A DNA stretch of 64,000 nt from Onchidella celtica. Taxonomy: Eukaryota > Mollusca > Gastropoda > Systellommatophora > Onchidiidae. The notes under the pieces were generated by a model. The model was not told where the DNA came from. It made no database searches and saw only the letters and a list, made by a program, of their open reading frames with translations. Location of the stretch: contig OZ007569.1 in NCBI GenBank assembly GCA_963931925.1, forward strand, positions 10,691,663-10,755,662. The letters are read 5' to 3'. A program made the translations under genes and the position numbers. Positions 25,901-64,000 of the stretch are shown one piece after another. Every line of letters starts with the position of its first letter. Position 1 is the stretch's first letter.

Positions 25901-26523
25901 ACAGGTAAATTTAAATGCCCCTGACAATCAAATGTAGGGCAAGCTTTTGTATCCATGACCTATTGTGACATGGTTTAAGAAAACATAAGTAAATCCCTTG
26001 TGTATCACACTAAAAATTGTTTTTGCAAGAAAATTTAACACTTTGCAGTTATAACAGTATTATTTCAAAGTGGTGGTTAGTATATTTGACAAACAAATTT
26101 ACATGTGAACTTAATATAGAGTAATTCAGGGTCTCATTCCAACCAGTCTAGATATATGAGCTGATATTGCAAATGAAATGACACATGGAAGCTTATGTGC
26201 AATCAAAATGATGCATCTTACTTGTTTAACACACAATGACCTGTGCCTCCCTATATGTTATAAAAAATGATGTCTGAAAGATGAATGAGAATTTGTGACC
26301 TAGTATTTGCCTAAACATACTTCTACAAGTGCAGTGCCATCTTAATTTTATTTTGAGTACCTTGATATTTTAAAATTTGTCTCATCAACTTTTGTAATGA
26401 ATGTGAAGTAAATGTCAATCATGGATGGGGCTTTTTATTTTTCTGAATATTCTTAGATCAGTCACAATAGATTTTGTTAAATAAATGAATATGAAAAACA
26501 TTTCACAGAAAGATCTGATAAGT
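22971..26523. other. no gene recognised; simple repeats only
   Basis: Contains a poly-G run of about 20 (23152-23171) leading into GT repeats, a T10-G run (about 24039-24060), and a (GT)n microsatellite (about 24925-24942). Short frames show no domains. Confidence 0.5.
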
Positions 26524-26586
26524 CTTTTCTTGTGTGGTTGTGTCCGAGTGTGAGTTAGCTGCCTCTCGTGCAGTCGTAACATCCCC
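26524..26586 (+). repeat. 63-bp extra copy of the LTR tail
   Basis: Exact copy of 27070-27132 (starts CTTTTCTTGTGTGG, ends GTCGTAACATCCCC). It lies just outside the left LTR segment. Confidence 0.9.
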
Positions 26587-26595
26587 TGGATGGAA

Positions 26596-27156
26596 ACTAA
26601 GGAAACCCCAGCTGGCACTCGACCACGAGTGTCCTGTATCATAGATCTATTGCCATAGTATGATTGGAATAATATAGCACATTGTTGATGAATTGAATAG
26701 TGATTGTGCATAAAATATAGTCTTTTGGCAACTGCTTAAATTACCTACAAGCCGAAGAGTGCTTCTGTAGGCTTTGAACGTACTGGGCTCTCCTAACATT
26801 CAAGCCCATATGATTTATGGAGAGTTTGCCTGGCGACTGGCCAGTGGCGACTCAACTGTCACTTTAAATTGATATCTAGTTTCGTATAATATACCTATTT
26901 GCTATTGATTGCAGTACCTCCATAGTTACATGAATATCATTGGTTAAGTTATTAATTAGAGTTTTTTTTGGTTTGAATATATACCCCTATTGTCTTTTGT
27001 TTTGTTATTAATATTTATGTAAACTATGGCTTGACCGGCCTGACATATATACGCTCTAGTTATTTAATACTTTTCTTGTGTGGTTGTGTCCGAGTGTGAG
27101 TTAGCTGCCTCTCGTGCAGTCGTAACATCCCCAAGACCCTAACTCTGCTCGTGACA
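26596..27156 (+). repeat. left LTR segment of the plus-strand element
   Basis: 561 bp matching the final 561 bp of the right LTR (34068-34628), ending CTCGTGACA, followed two bases later by the primer-binding site. Confidence 0.9.
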
Positions 27157-28342
27157 TCTGGAGGGGACCCCACTGACATCTGAAGAGGACCCGTCACCCT
27201 CTGACATCTAGAGGACACTACTATCATCTGAAGAGGACCCCGTCAACAGCTGCAGGTCTACCACTCTAGACTCCACTGTTATTTATGTCATTTTTGTAGT
27301 TTATAGTTTTGTATACTGCTAATTTTTTTTTGTTTCTCCCCCACATGTCTGGCATGTCCTCTCGTCATTGATCCTGGGACCACTACGAGGGACTGACAGC
27401 TAGCATCAGGAAAAGACAAGACCAGCGCTGTGGACCAAAGGAAATAGCCAGTCCATTTTGCCCAGTTAAGTGAACCATCTGTATTTGTCTTCGTTTGAGG
27501 GGTTCGTCGTTCCAGCTCCCCTACTTTTGACAGGCATTATTTTTTCTTTTGTGTTAGATTAGATACGCGGGAGGTTGGAAGGGATCGAGACTCAGCATAC
27601 CTCTTTTTGCCAGACTAGCAGATCTAGATGGCGTTTAAAACGGATAGGAGATATGCTTTGCCTTGAATAGTTCTGTAGGGACCTGTTATTCGTATAGATT
27701 GTTAGCATTCTATCTTCCTCGTATTTTAGGAAGACGTCTCTCCTGTTCTTTTTCTTACCTTTTTGTAGATAGTTTCAGGTTAGTCAGGTCTGTTGTCGTT
27801 TGTTTTTTCTGTTAGTCTCGTCTTACTCTCCATGTAATTCTTTTCCATTATAGTGTTGCATTATTATATTTTGTATTCATACTTGCTATATTATTGCCTG
27901 GGATAAATCACGTGTCTAGGGCACGTTGAGAGATAATCTGGATATTAGAGTTGTTAGGCTTGTATAGCCAAGGAAGTTAATATCGTGAATATTGATTTAT
28001 TCCGATTTATAGCAGAGGGAACGCTGCTAGGAGTGTACGGAAAATACACTGGGAATATTACATTGGTATCGTTAGTTAACGACCACTCACGGAAGCAGTA
28101 GACTGACTGCTTGAGGATTAGGAGAAATACGTGGAGTTAAGTGATCACTGAGATAGCTCAACCACTACTTGGTTGACTAAGACGTACAGTTTGTTGTTGA
28201 TTTCGTTAATTTCGTTCATACTGCAGGAACGAACACCCGCAGAGTGCAATTGATAAATTGCTTCAAGGGAGAATAAAGTTAGAGATTTTTCAGAAGCTGT
28301 CCTCGATTAGGACATTATTATATCGCATTATCGACCGATATC
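27157..28342 (+). other. 5' leader of the plus-strand element with primer-binding site
   Basis: Begins with the primer-binding site TGGAGGGGACCCC (27159-27171). CATCTGRAGRGGACCC-like units then recur (27155-27170, 27177-27192, 27205-27217 partial, 27225-27240). The remaining 1.1 kb up to gag has no gene. Confidence 0.65.
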
Positions 28343-31300
28343 ATGGCCGAACTACAGAAATATTTGGAACTAGCCCAATCATTTGGCATACCGGAAGCTC
28401 AGCGTGCTTCTTGGGTAGACCAGAAACTGAAAGAAGAACGAGAAGAAAAGGCCGCGGAGAGATTACGAGAAGAAAAGGCCGCGGAGATATTACGCCAAGA
28501 AAAGGCCGCGGAGATATTACGCCAAGAAAAAGCTGCGGAACGAGACGAGAGAGCCGCGGAACGCGCGGAAAAACAGGCTCAAAGAGAGTACGAGCTCGCT
28601 TTGAAACAGTTAGAAGCGAAGCAAGCCCAACCTACCGCGGCTCCGGAAGTTACTTCCAATAATAAAACCAAGCCTAAATTGCCAACCTTTAATGATAAGG
28701 TTGATCGTATTGATTCCTACCTACACCACTTCGAACTCCATGCCGTTTGCGCGGGATGGCAGCGTAGTGAGTACACGTCATGCCTCGCCAATCTTTTGAC
28801 AGGGAGAGCGTTGGAAGTTTTCCATAGCCTCACTATTGATGACGCTAGGGACTATGACATTCTAAAGACCGCGCTATTAAAGCGTTTCCAACATACGGAA
28901 GATGGATTTCATAAGCGTTTCCGCGATTGCAAGCCGGAGGCATCTGAGAATTTCTCTACTTACGTGGACCGCCTCCGCCACCTACTCAGCCGTTGGACTG
29001 AGTTGGCCGGTGTGGAAGAGGGAAACTACAAGAAACTATATGATTTGATAATTAAAGACCAAATATATATGTCCTGCCACACGGACCTGGTGGCGCATTT
29101 TAAGGAACAAGCCCCCAAAACTACCGTCGAGATAACATCGATAGCGGAACGGTATGCTGCGGCTCACCCTAATCGATCGTTAGCTAAAGCTAAAGTAAGC
29201 GAACCGTGTTACGCCGGCGCTGCTACTAAGACACCGGTACCGTCGAGACAATCAAGACAGCCCTTTCGACAGTCGCCGCAGGTTCGTCCACGGTCCGAGC
29301 CGCCGGTTAGCAGGAGGCAACCGAATCCCCATAAATTTTCTCGGGACTGGGAACCCCGATATACACGTCCTTTCCCTACCGGAGGACCGCGTAACAACCA
29401 CTATCAAGCGCCCACATTTCCTTCTTATCGAGGTACACCTCGAAGGGATGATAATCCAGTCTACTGTTATAGATGTGGCGCCGGAGGCCACATTGCGCGA
29501 CAATGCAGAGTTAGATTAGATGCGGCAAATGCATGCTCTGTAGCATTCACCGAAAACCGCGGTTACAGAACTAGGAATGCCGAAACCGTAGATAAAGTTA
29601 TTCCAGTTATGTCCGCCCTCCACGAGCGAGGCGCGCTGACATTGTATGAGGGACGAGTAAACGCCATACGAGCATCCGTATTGCGAGATTCAGGCTGTAC
29701 GACCGTCGGTGTACGTGAATCGCTGGTCCGTCCTGCACAACTCCTGGATCGCGATGCGACATGCATTACTTTTGGTGGTTCAGTTGAACATTTTCGTTTG
29801 GCGGAAATATATGTTGACACACCGTTTATAACTGGTGTTGTCACGGCCTGCGTGCTACCAAATCCGGTCGCCGACCTAATCATTGGGAATATTCCCCACT
29901 TAAAGGACGTCTCCGATTGCGAACTCAGGATTTGGGATGATAACGACATTGCGTGTGTCACGACAAGACAACAATCGCGTCGCCAGAGTGACGACACATT
30001 ACGATCGCCTGTCGTCGATTTGGATGTAACCCCCGAGATTTTTCGTAACGAACAGCGCACAGATCCATCACTAAAGCCCCTCTTTGCTAAGATTGATCCG
30101 GACAACCCGGATACATCCAGGTTCTGCCATAAAGACGACCTCCTATATCGCGTTTTTCGGGGAAAGCGCGAAACTATTTTGCAATTGGTCATACCGAGAT
30201 CATTTCGCCGAGACATCACCCGCCTCGCGCACGACACGCCATTGGCGGGCCACCAAGGCAAAGCGAGAACAAAATCGAGAGTCCTGTCTCAGTTTTTTTG
30301 GCCCGGGGTTTACGGGGACATAAATAGCTATGTGTCGCGTTGCGATACATGCCAGAAAAGAACCCCCAAAGGAAAAACTTCGCGGGCACCTATACAAGAG
30401 ATGCCGCCGGTTTCCACTCCATTTCAGCGAGTTGCCGTCGACATCGTCGGGCCATTACCGAAGTCGGATAGAGGCCATCGGTTTATTCTATCAGTAATCG
30501 ATTATGCCACCCGTTGGCCTGAGGCTGTCCCTTTAAAGGAAATATCGGCCGATCACGTCGCCGAGGCATTGGTGACCATATTCACACGTGTCGGATTCCC
30601 GTCCGAATTATTATCCGATAGAGGTCCGCAATTCACCTCTGACCTTTTCAGGAAAGTATTGGAACTCACGGGCATTAGGCAGAAACTTACGTCGCCATAC
30701 CATCCACAGTCCAATGGCTGTTGCGAGCGCTGGAATGCCACCATGAAAACTATGCTGGCACGCGTTTCCGCCGATAGACCTGGTGACTGGGACCGTCGAC
30801 TTCCGGCCATCTTGTTCGCATATAGGGAACTCCCAAATGCGACAACGGGTTTTTCCCCGTTTGAACTTTTATACGGTCGAAAACCACGTGGCCCGATGGC
30901 CATTTTACGCGATTTACACGCCGGTTCTGATACCGACGTTCCTGATACGCGATCCGCGTATCAGTACATAGTCGATCTCCGACATAGAATAGTTAATGCA
31001 TGCGACCTGGCTCGACAATTTGCATGCGTACGGACCAGGTCATTTATAGGATATCGCGATCGGGGTAGTCGGTTAAGAACCCTGTCAGTCGGAGATCGGG
31101 CATTGGTGCTGCTACCAGAAACGAATAACAAGCTACTCCTCACTTGGAAAGGCCCCTTTCTAGTTAAAAAGCGACTCTCGAGAGTTAATTATCTCATTAC
31201 CATACGTGGTAACGATAAGGTGTACCATATTAATATGTTGAAAAAGTATCTTACCGATGATCAAACTCATCACGATCATTCATGCCATGTTGTGGCCCAA

Positions 31301-32789
31301 GCAAACGCAGCGATGGTCACTATCGATGACAACGACCGGGAGCCATTATCTATGACTAGATCGCTCCTATCCTTGCAAGCCACAGAGGACGCGACTTCCG
31401 TTAATATCAATCCAGAGCTGGATCAAAGTAAGACACACGACATCATGAATCTTGTTCGGGAGTTTTCGCCAGTATTCACTGATTTGCCGGGTAAAACATC
31501 CTTAGTTCAACACGTCATCCGGTTGCACTCGGACGTACCCGTGTTTGTCAAACCCTACCCGCGCCCGCTGCAAGCGCACGACACCATACAGTCCGAGGTG
31601 GAAAAGATGCTCAGCTTAGGAGTCATTGAGCGCTCGACGAGCCCTTACTGCTCGCCGATTGTACTAGTAAAGAAAACAGACGGTTCCGTTAGATTTTGTA
31701 TCGATTACAGGAAGCTTAACGCTCTAACCATTTACGATGCTGAACCTATCCCGAATCAGGAAGATCTATTTGCGCGATTGGCCGAGTCGTCCGTGTTTTC
31801 GAAAATAGATTTGGCTAAAGGCTACTGGCAAATCCCAATGGAAGAGGCCAGTAAACAGTACACAGCGTTTCAGATCCCTATGGGATCTCATGCAATGGAG
31901 ATTCATGCCATTCGGTCTCGTAACGGCACCAGCGACATTTGCGAGGATGATGAACATCCTATTGCAGCAGACACCATGCGTCCTAAGCTACTTTGACGAC
32001 ATTTGCGCTTTCCATACGGATTGGAAAGGCCACTTAGAAGCACTTCGTCAAGTGCTTAGTAAACTTCGAGATGCCGGGCTTACAGCTAAGCCTAGCAAAG
32101 TCTTCCTGGGTTATACGCAGATTAACTTTCTGGGACATACTATCGCCAAAGGCGTCCAAACACCGGACGACAGTAAGATAAGTAAGATTTTAAAACTCCA
32201 GGCTCCTCATACTAAGAAGCAGGTTCGTAGCCTGTTAGGCTTCTTAAGCTATTATCGGAAATTCGTTCCTAATTTTTCGGCCCTTACGGCCCCGTTATCC
32301 GATCTTACAAGAAAAGACAGACCCAACAAAATTACCTGGAATACGCAGTGCGCCACCGCGCTCGCGACAGTGCAGCAACTGTTCTCCAGTTCGCCGCTGC
32401 TTATCCTACCGAATATTAGGCGCACCTTCACCGTCCGAACTGACGCGTCGGACCAAGGAATTGGAGCTGTTTTGCTTCAGGAAAGAGATGGCTTATTGCG
32501 CCCTTGTATGTACGCTAGCCGGAAATTACTTCCGAGAGAGCAGAGATACGCTATTATAGAGCGAGAATGCCTGGCGATTGTATACGCCGTAGACGCGTTT
32601 TCCCGCTACCTACTTATGACGGAATTCGTCATCGAGACAGACCATAAACCGTTATTTTAAAAATCGAACCGAGCCAAGAACGCTCGTTTGACCAGATGGA
32701 GTCTGGCCCTTCAGGAATACCGCTTCATTATAAAGGCCATTCCTGGTGGAGATAATGTCCATGCCGACCTATTATCACGGTTACCTTAA
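28343..32789 (+). CDS. gag-pol coding region of the plus-strand Gmr1-like element (fossil)
   Basis: The gag N-terminus MAELQKYLELAQSFGIPEAQ is followed by a charged repeat (about 28430-28600). Gag core 28670-29190. CCHC knuckle CYRCGAGGHIARQC (about 29463-29505). Protease DSGCTT (about 29689). Integrase H2C2 finger (about 30225-30360) and DDE core (VAVDIVGPL 30430, SDRGPQF 30615, CCERWN 30720). Reverse transcriptase from about 31540 with SKIDLAKGYWQIP. RNase H (about 32430-32789) ending LLSRLP. The same integrase-first order as the minus-strand element. It reads as broken, with about two breaks. The gene is given as a fossil extent only. Confidence 0.88.
28430..28560 (+). repeat. 30-bp tandem repeat inside gag
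   Basis: About three copies of a 30-base unit containing GAAAAGGCCGCGGAGA, encoding an EEKAAE-L/I-RQ/E decapeptide repeat, a probable charged helix. Confidence 0.9.
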
Positions 32790-33398
32790 TCTTGTTGTAT
32801 TTTAGTCTGTCATATGTATTGGCGTTGGATACTGATTAGCACCTCATTCAGAGACTGAGGGATGGTATCACATATTGTTCACCCATTGTGAACACTTTTC
32901 ACCTACCCCTTTGCTTTCCTTTGATCCAACAGCTATTTTACTGACGTCGACCCGTATTTTGGCCACACCAGACGTTGTTGCCCAGGGTCGAGGACGAGAA
33001 GTCATGGCAGACCAGGAGTCCAGATCCACTAATGCCATCGATGCTACTATAGTTATCTTTTCTTGAGTATTATTCATTGTATGTATGCATTCCTGATGAC
33101 ATTCGCACAGGATCAATGTTGTACTCAAAAATTTTCGAGTTATGATTGTTAATGTCTACGTATTTAGAGGTAAGATTTAATCCTCAGAGAGATATATACT
33201 TTTGGACGGAGCCTTAAGATTTTCATGAAGTTTTGTCCATCAAGGATACCCGTCCTGTAGGTTTTTTTCAACTTTTGTAGTAGTCTTAGTTATTACCTAG
33301 TTAAGTTCACCTTTCGAGCAATTTCTCGACTCATGCCTTCCCCTTACGATAATCATTTATATCGTTAAAATTGCAAATTTTAACTGGGGTGGGGGATG
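32790..33398 (+). other. noncoding tail and polypurine tract of the plus-strand element
   Basis: Ends with CTGGGGTGGGGGA (33384-33396), identical to the tract at 7351-7363, two bases before the LTR. Confidence 0.75.
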
Positions 33399-34628
33399 TG
33401 TCATGATTCAGATGTTGTTAAAACTCACGCAGAGAGTGAGTTGTTGTTGTTTTACCAGGGCCATGAGAAATTGGCTGGTGGCCTTGAACGGCCCTCGCGA
33501 ATTATAGTTGGTGAGTAAATAAATGTAAAGTTAAACTGTTAGATTCACGCATGTCGGTTTTAATGTTCGTGATTAATAAGTAATGGAGTAGGGGTGAAAC
33601 AAGGTGGGGCTAGTTGACATTGTTAAGTATGACTAGACAAGTTTTTGCACGTTAACTGGCTGGTAGAATAGTGCAGACGTATTACTACAATTAAAATGGT
33701 GGGAGGTTTCGACCTATGAGATAGCTGAACTAATTGGGCCAGCGGACTAGCACTGCTGGGTAGCCAGATAGTATAAAACATCGTGTAACGTTCAGATTTA
33801 GTGAATACAGACGAGCAGAAGCATCGTGTCGTGAAGTATCTCCGGTTGACCAGTACCTGAACTGTGTGCTTTGAAGACAAGAAGTCCTTGCTAACGGACT
33901 GACTGAGCTCTAGAAAGAAAGGTCTGAGTGGGCTGACCTTTGAAAGCCCACGCTGCGCTATATTGATGTTCGCGCCTACCAGTAGGCGTGACCAATGGTA
34001 ATATATCTTATTTGTTCAAGCATAATAGAGATCGGAGATAGAGAGAGAACTGCAGCCTCATAGGAAGACTAAGGAAACCCCAGCTGGCACTCGACCACGA
34101 GTGTCCTGTATCATAGATCTATTGCCATAGTATGATTGGAATAATATAGCACATTGTTGATGAATTGAATAGTGATTGTGCATAAAATATAGTCTTTTGG
34201 CAACTGCTTAAATTACCTACAAGCCGAAGAGTGCTTCTGTAGGCTTTGAACGTACTGGGCTCTCCTAACATTCAAGCCCATATGATTTATGGAGAGTTTG
34301 CCTGGCGACTGGCCAGTGGCGACTCAACTGTCACTTTAAATTGATATCTAGTTTCGTATAATATACCTATTTGCTATTGATTGCAGTACCTCCATAGTTA
34401 CATGAATATCATTGGTTAAGTTATTAATTAGAGTTTTTTTTGGTTTGAATATATACCCCTATTGTCTTTTGTTTTGTTATTAATATTTATGTAAACTATG
34501 GCCTGACCGGCCTGACATATATACGCTCTAGTTATTTAATACTTTTCTTGTGTGGTTGTGTCCGAGTGTGAGTTAGCTGCCTCTCGTGCAGTCGTAACAT
34601 CCCCAAGACCCTAACTCTGCTCGTGACA
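33399..34628 (+). repeat. right LTR of the plus-strand element
   Basis: About 1,230 bp from TGTCATGATT to CTCGTGACA. The ends form the short inverted repeat TGTCAYGA/TCGTGACA. Confidence 0.88.
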
Positions 34629-36208
34629 AACAGGATTACTGAAGTGTATGTAACACCAAATCCACACATACTGCCACTATTTGATATTACCAACTGCATT
34701 ATTTCATTAAAACAGCTTCACTTTATTCAATTACAGAAAACTACACTTCTTGAAGATTTGCTAAGCTGATATCAGAATCAACAGTAAATAACAATTGTAA
34801 AAATAGATCACAGTGTCTAATTCTAATTTTACCCTTAAAAAACACCTGCAACATATTCTGCTTGTACGATAAGTTAATGACTGTGACTACTAATTTCCTT
34901 CAGTCGGAACATGTTGTATCATTCATTTCCACTGAAAACTGTGGCGTTCCAGTGGTAAGTTTTGCAAGTCGTGAAAGTAGTAGTAAGTCAAAAAATCTGT
35001 GCAAAATAAAGGGTCCTTGATTTCTATTTCAAATTTCAGAAGACAACTGTAAACTAAAAGTGGATATCTTATTCAGTATCTCCAAGACATCTTACGCAAA
35101 CATAACTAGCCCATTCTGGAATTTCTACCTATCAGTTTATTAGCCAGCAAGAAGCGGTGTGATCTGGACTTCAGATGTGAAAAATCCATAACTTCATTTA
35201 AACTTTTCTTGAAAGAGGATGCACATTTACACTAACTTCAGATCAAAATTATCAAAAGAAAAAGCAGGATGTAAACAATGTAAGTGAAATTCTCCATGCT
35301 CCATTACTTTCTAGACTCTTGAGAGAAATGTTCCATATCCCAGTTCACAAAATGAAACTATAGATCTATAAAACTTAGACTAGTAGTTGTTTTCATAACA
35401 TTTATTGGAAATTGAAGCTTGTCTCTGCATATTAACAGTGCATTATTGAGAATGTATATTGTATCAACAATAAAACAAGATGAAGCCAATATATGATTGT
35501 CCTGGTGGAGTGAGTTAACAGTATGCGAACACAGCTATTTCCTGTGGACTTAATAGCTGACAATATCAGATAGTCTCACATAAATTGCCACCCCAGGACT
35601 AATTTATTCCATCTACACTTTTCACAAAACATGAGATGAGGCCAAAAGATGGCATAACAAACTGTATTCTACTATTCCTGCAAAGATCATGGAGTTGAAT
35701 CACTTTTGGGAATAAATTTTAAAATGTTAAGAAGTTGTTTTAATGCACTGTGAATTTAACCACCAAACTTTACAAGCACTTTTCTCAACATGCACTGATA
35801 TGGAGATAAAATAAAGCAGTACTTGGGTGATAATGTCTCATTCTTCTTTAAAATCACAAATTCTTCACACATTATTTTAAAAAATGATAAGCACAATGTC
35901 TAATAATAGTTACTTGTATTGCAGTAAAAAGTGCGGCTGAACTGTAAAAAGGCTCACAATGGAAGATTACAACTCTGGAAGAAAGGTAAATTTTGAGGCT
36001 GCCACTGCCGGAAACGAACAGGAAGGTAAATGATAACGCATGAGGTCACAATAAAATGTATATTTGGTGAAATTTGGAGCAAAACTATGTGTCAGTGAAA
36101 CATGGGCACAAAAAAGCCATCATTAATAAATGCATGGAATCCTGAGACACAAATGAAAATCTGAACTCTTTAGGTACCCAATGATAATGAACTTTTGGAC
36201 TCCAGATC
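34629..36208. other. 3' flank of LRRC9
   Basis: AT-rich and without frames of interest. On the minus strand an AATAAA (plus-strand TTTATT, 35603-35608) lies about 600 bases past the LRRC9 stop and is a candidate polyadenylation signal. Confidence 0.4.
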
Positions 36209-63992
<27,784 letters not shown>

Positions 63993-64000
63993 CTGCAAAT

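Larger units (their letters stand above)
26524..34628 (+). mobile_element. Gmr1-like Ty3/gypsy LTR retrotransposon, broken
   Basis: Second member of the same group, on the plus strand, related to but distinct from the element at 6036-15252. Order: left end repeat, primer-binding site, leader, gag, protease, integrase, reverse transcriptase, RNase H, polypurine tract, right LTR. The last 561 bp of the end repeats (26596-27156 and 34068-34628) are almost identical (I see one difference), so the insertion is young. The left and right repeats are of unequal length and no target duplication is evident, so the left end looks rearranged. The element looks broken, with about two breaks in its coding region. 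Confidence 0.9.

Noticed and set aside
27155-27240. CRISPR-like direct repeats
   Set aside because: Imperfect units without regular unique spacers, inside an LTR element leader in a eukaryotic genome.
29563-30261. 232-codon minus-strand frame
   Set aside because: Antisense shadow of the protease-integrase region of the plus-strand element.

Overview
This is eukaryotic, AT-rich, intron-rich DNA with many transposable elements. The mix suggests a bilaterian invertebrate, probably marine and possibly a lophotrochozoan. It combines Gmr1-type Ty3/gypsy elements, a CR1/L2-like LINE, a LINE with a CFDP2-like endonuclease, TTAA-flanked MITEs and a DNA transposon with a RAG1-N-terminus-like zinc region. 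The species cannot be fixed from the sequence.

Layout. 1-950: 5' part of a LINE on the minus strand, running off the left edge. 965-2805: a long imperfect inverted repeat. 3163-3236: a near-perfect GC-rich palindrome. 4461-4733 (+): a small membrane-protein gene, with a paralogue at 20784-21002 (-). Between the two sits a young Gmr1-like LTR retrotransposon on the minus strand (6036-15252, 5-bp target duplication GTCTC). 21997-22925: a 5'-truncated CR1/L2-like LINE. 26524-34628: a second, plus-strand Gmr1-like element with unequal end repeats. In both LTR elements the integrase lies upstream of the reverse transcriptase, the reverse of the usual Ty3/gypsy order.

The right 28 kb is a single host gene on the minus strand, the orthologue of vertebrate LRRC9. 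I traced 28 consecutive coding exons (63992 down to 36209) in which every splice phase agrees. They encode 1,238 residues plus a stop; the roughly 250 N-terminal residues lie beyond the right edge. The visible protein is a charged linker, a region that reads like a degenerate PARP-type ADP-ribosyltransferase fold, three leucine-rich-repeat blocks that each end in a cap-like L..LDG sequence, and a polar tail. Its introns hold a DNA transposon with RAG1-N-like zinc motifs (45.6-48.15 kb), a TTAA-flanked 1.1-kb element (48896-50020), two copies of a roughly 300-bp TTAA MITE (39471-39766; 61615-61930) and a doublet of 102-bp terminal-inverted-repeat units (63314-63550).

The genes do not form an evident pathway. 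The points of most interest are the ADP-ribosyltransferase-like segment of LRRC9, the two young integrase-first retrotransposons with a repeated primer-site-like leader, and the unnamed small membrane-protein pair.
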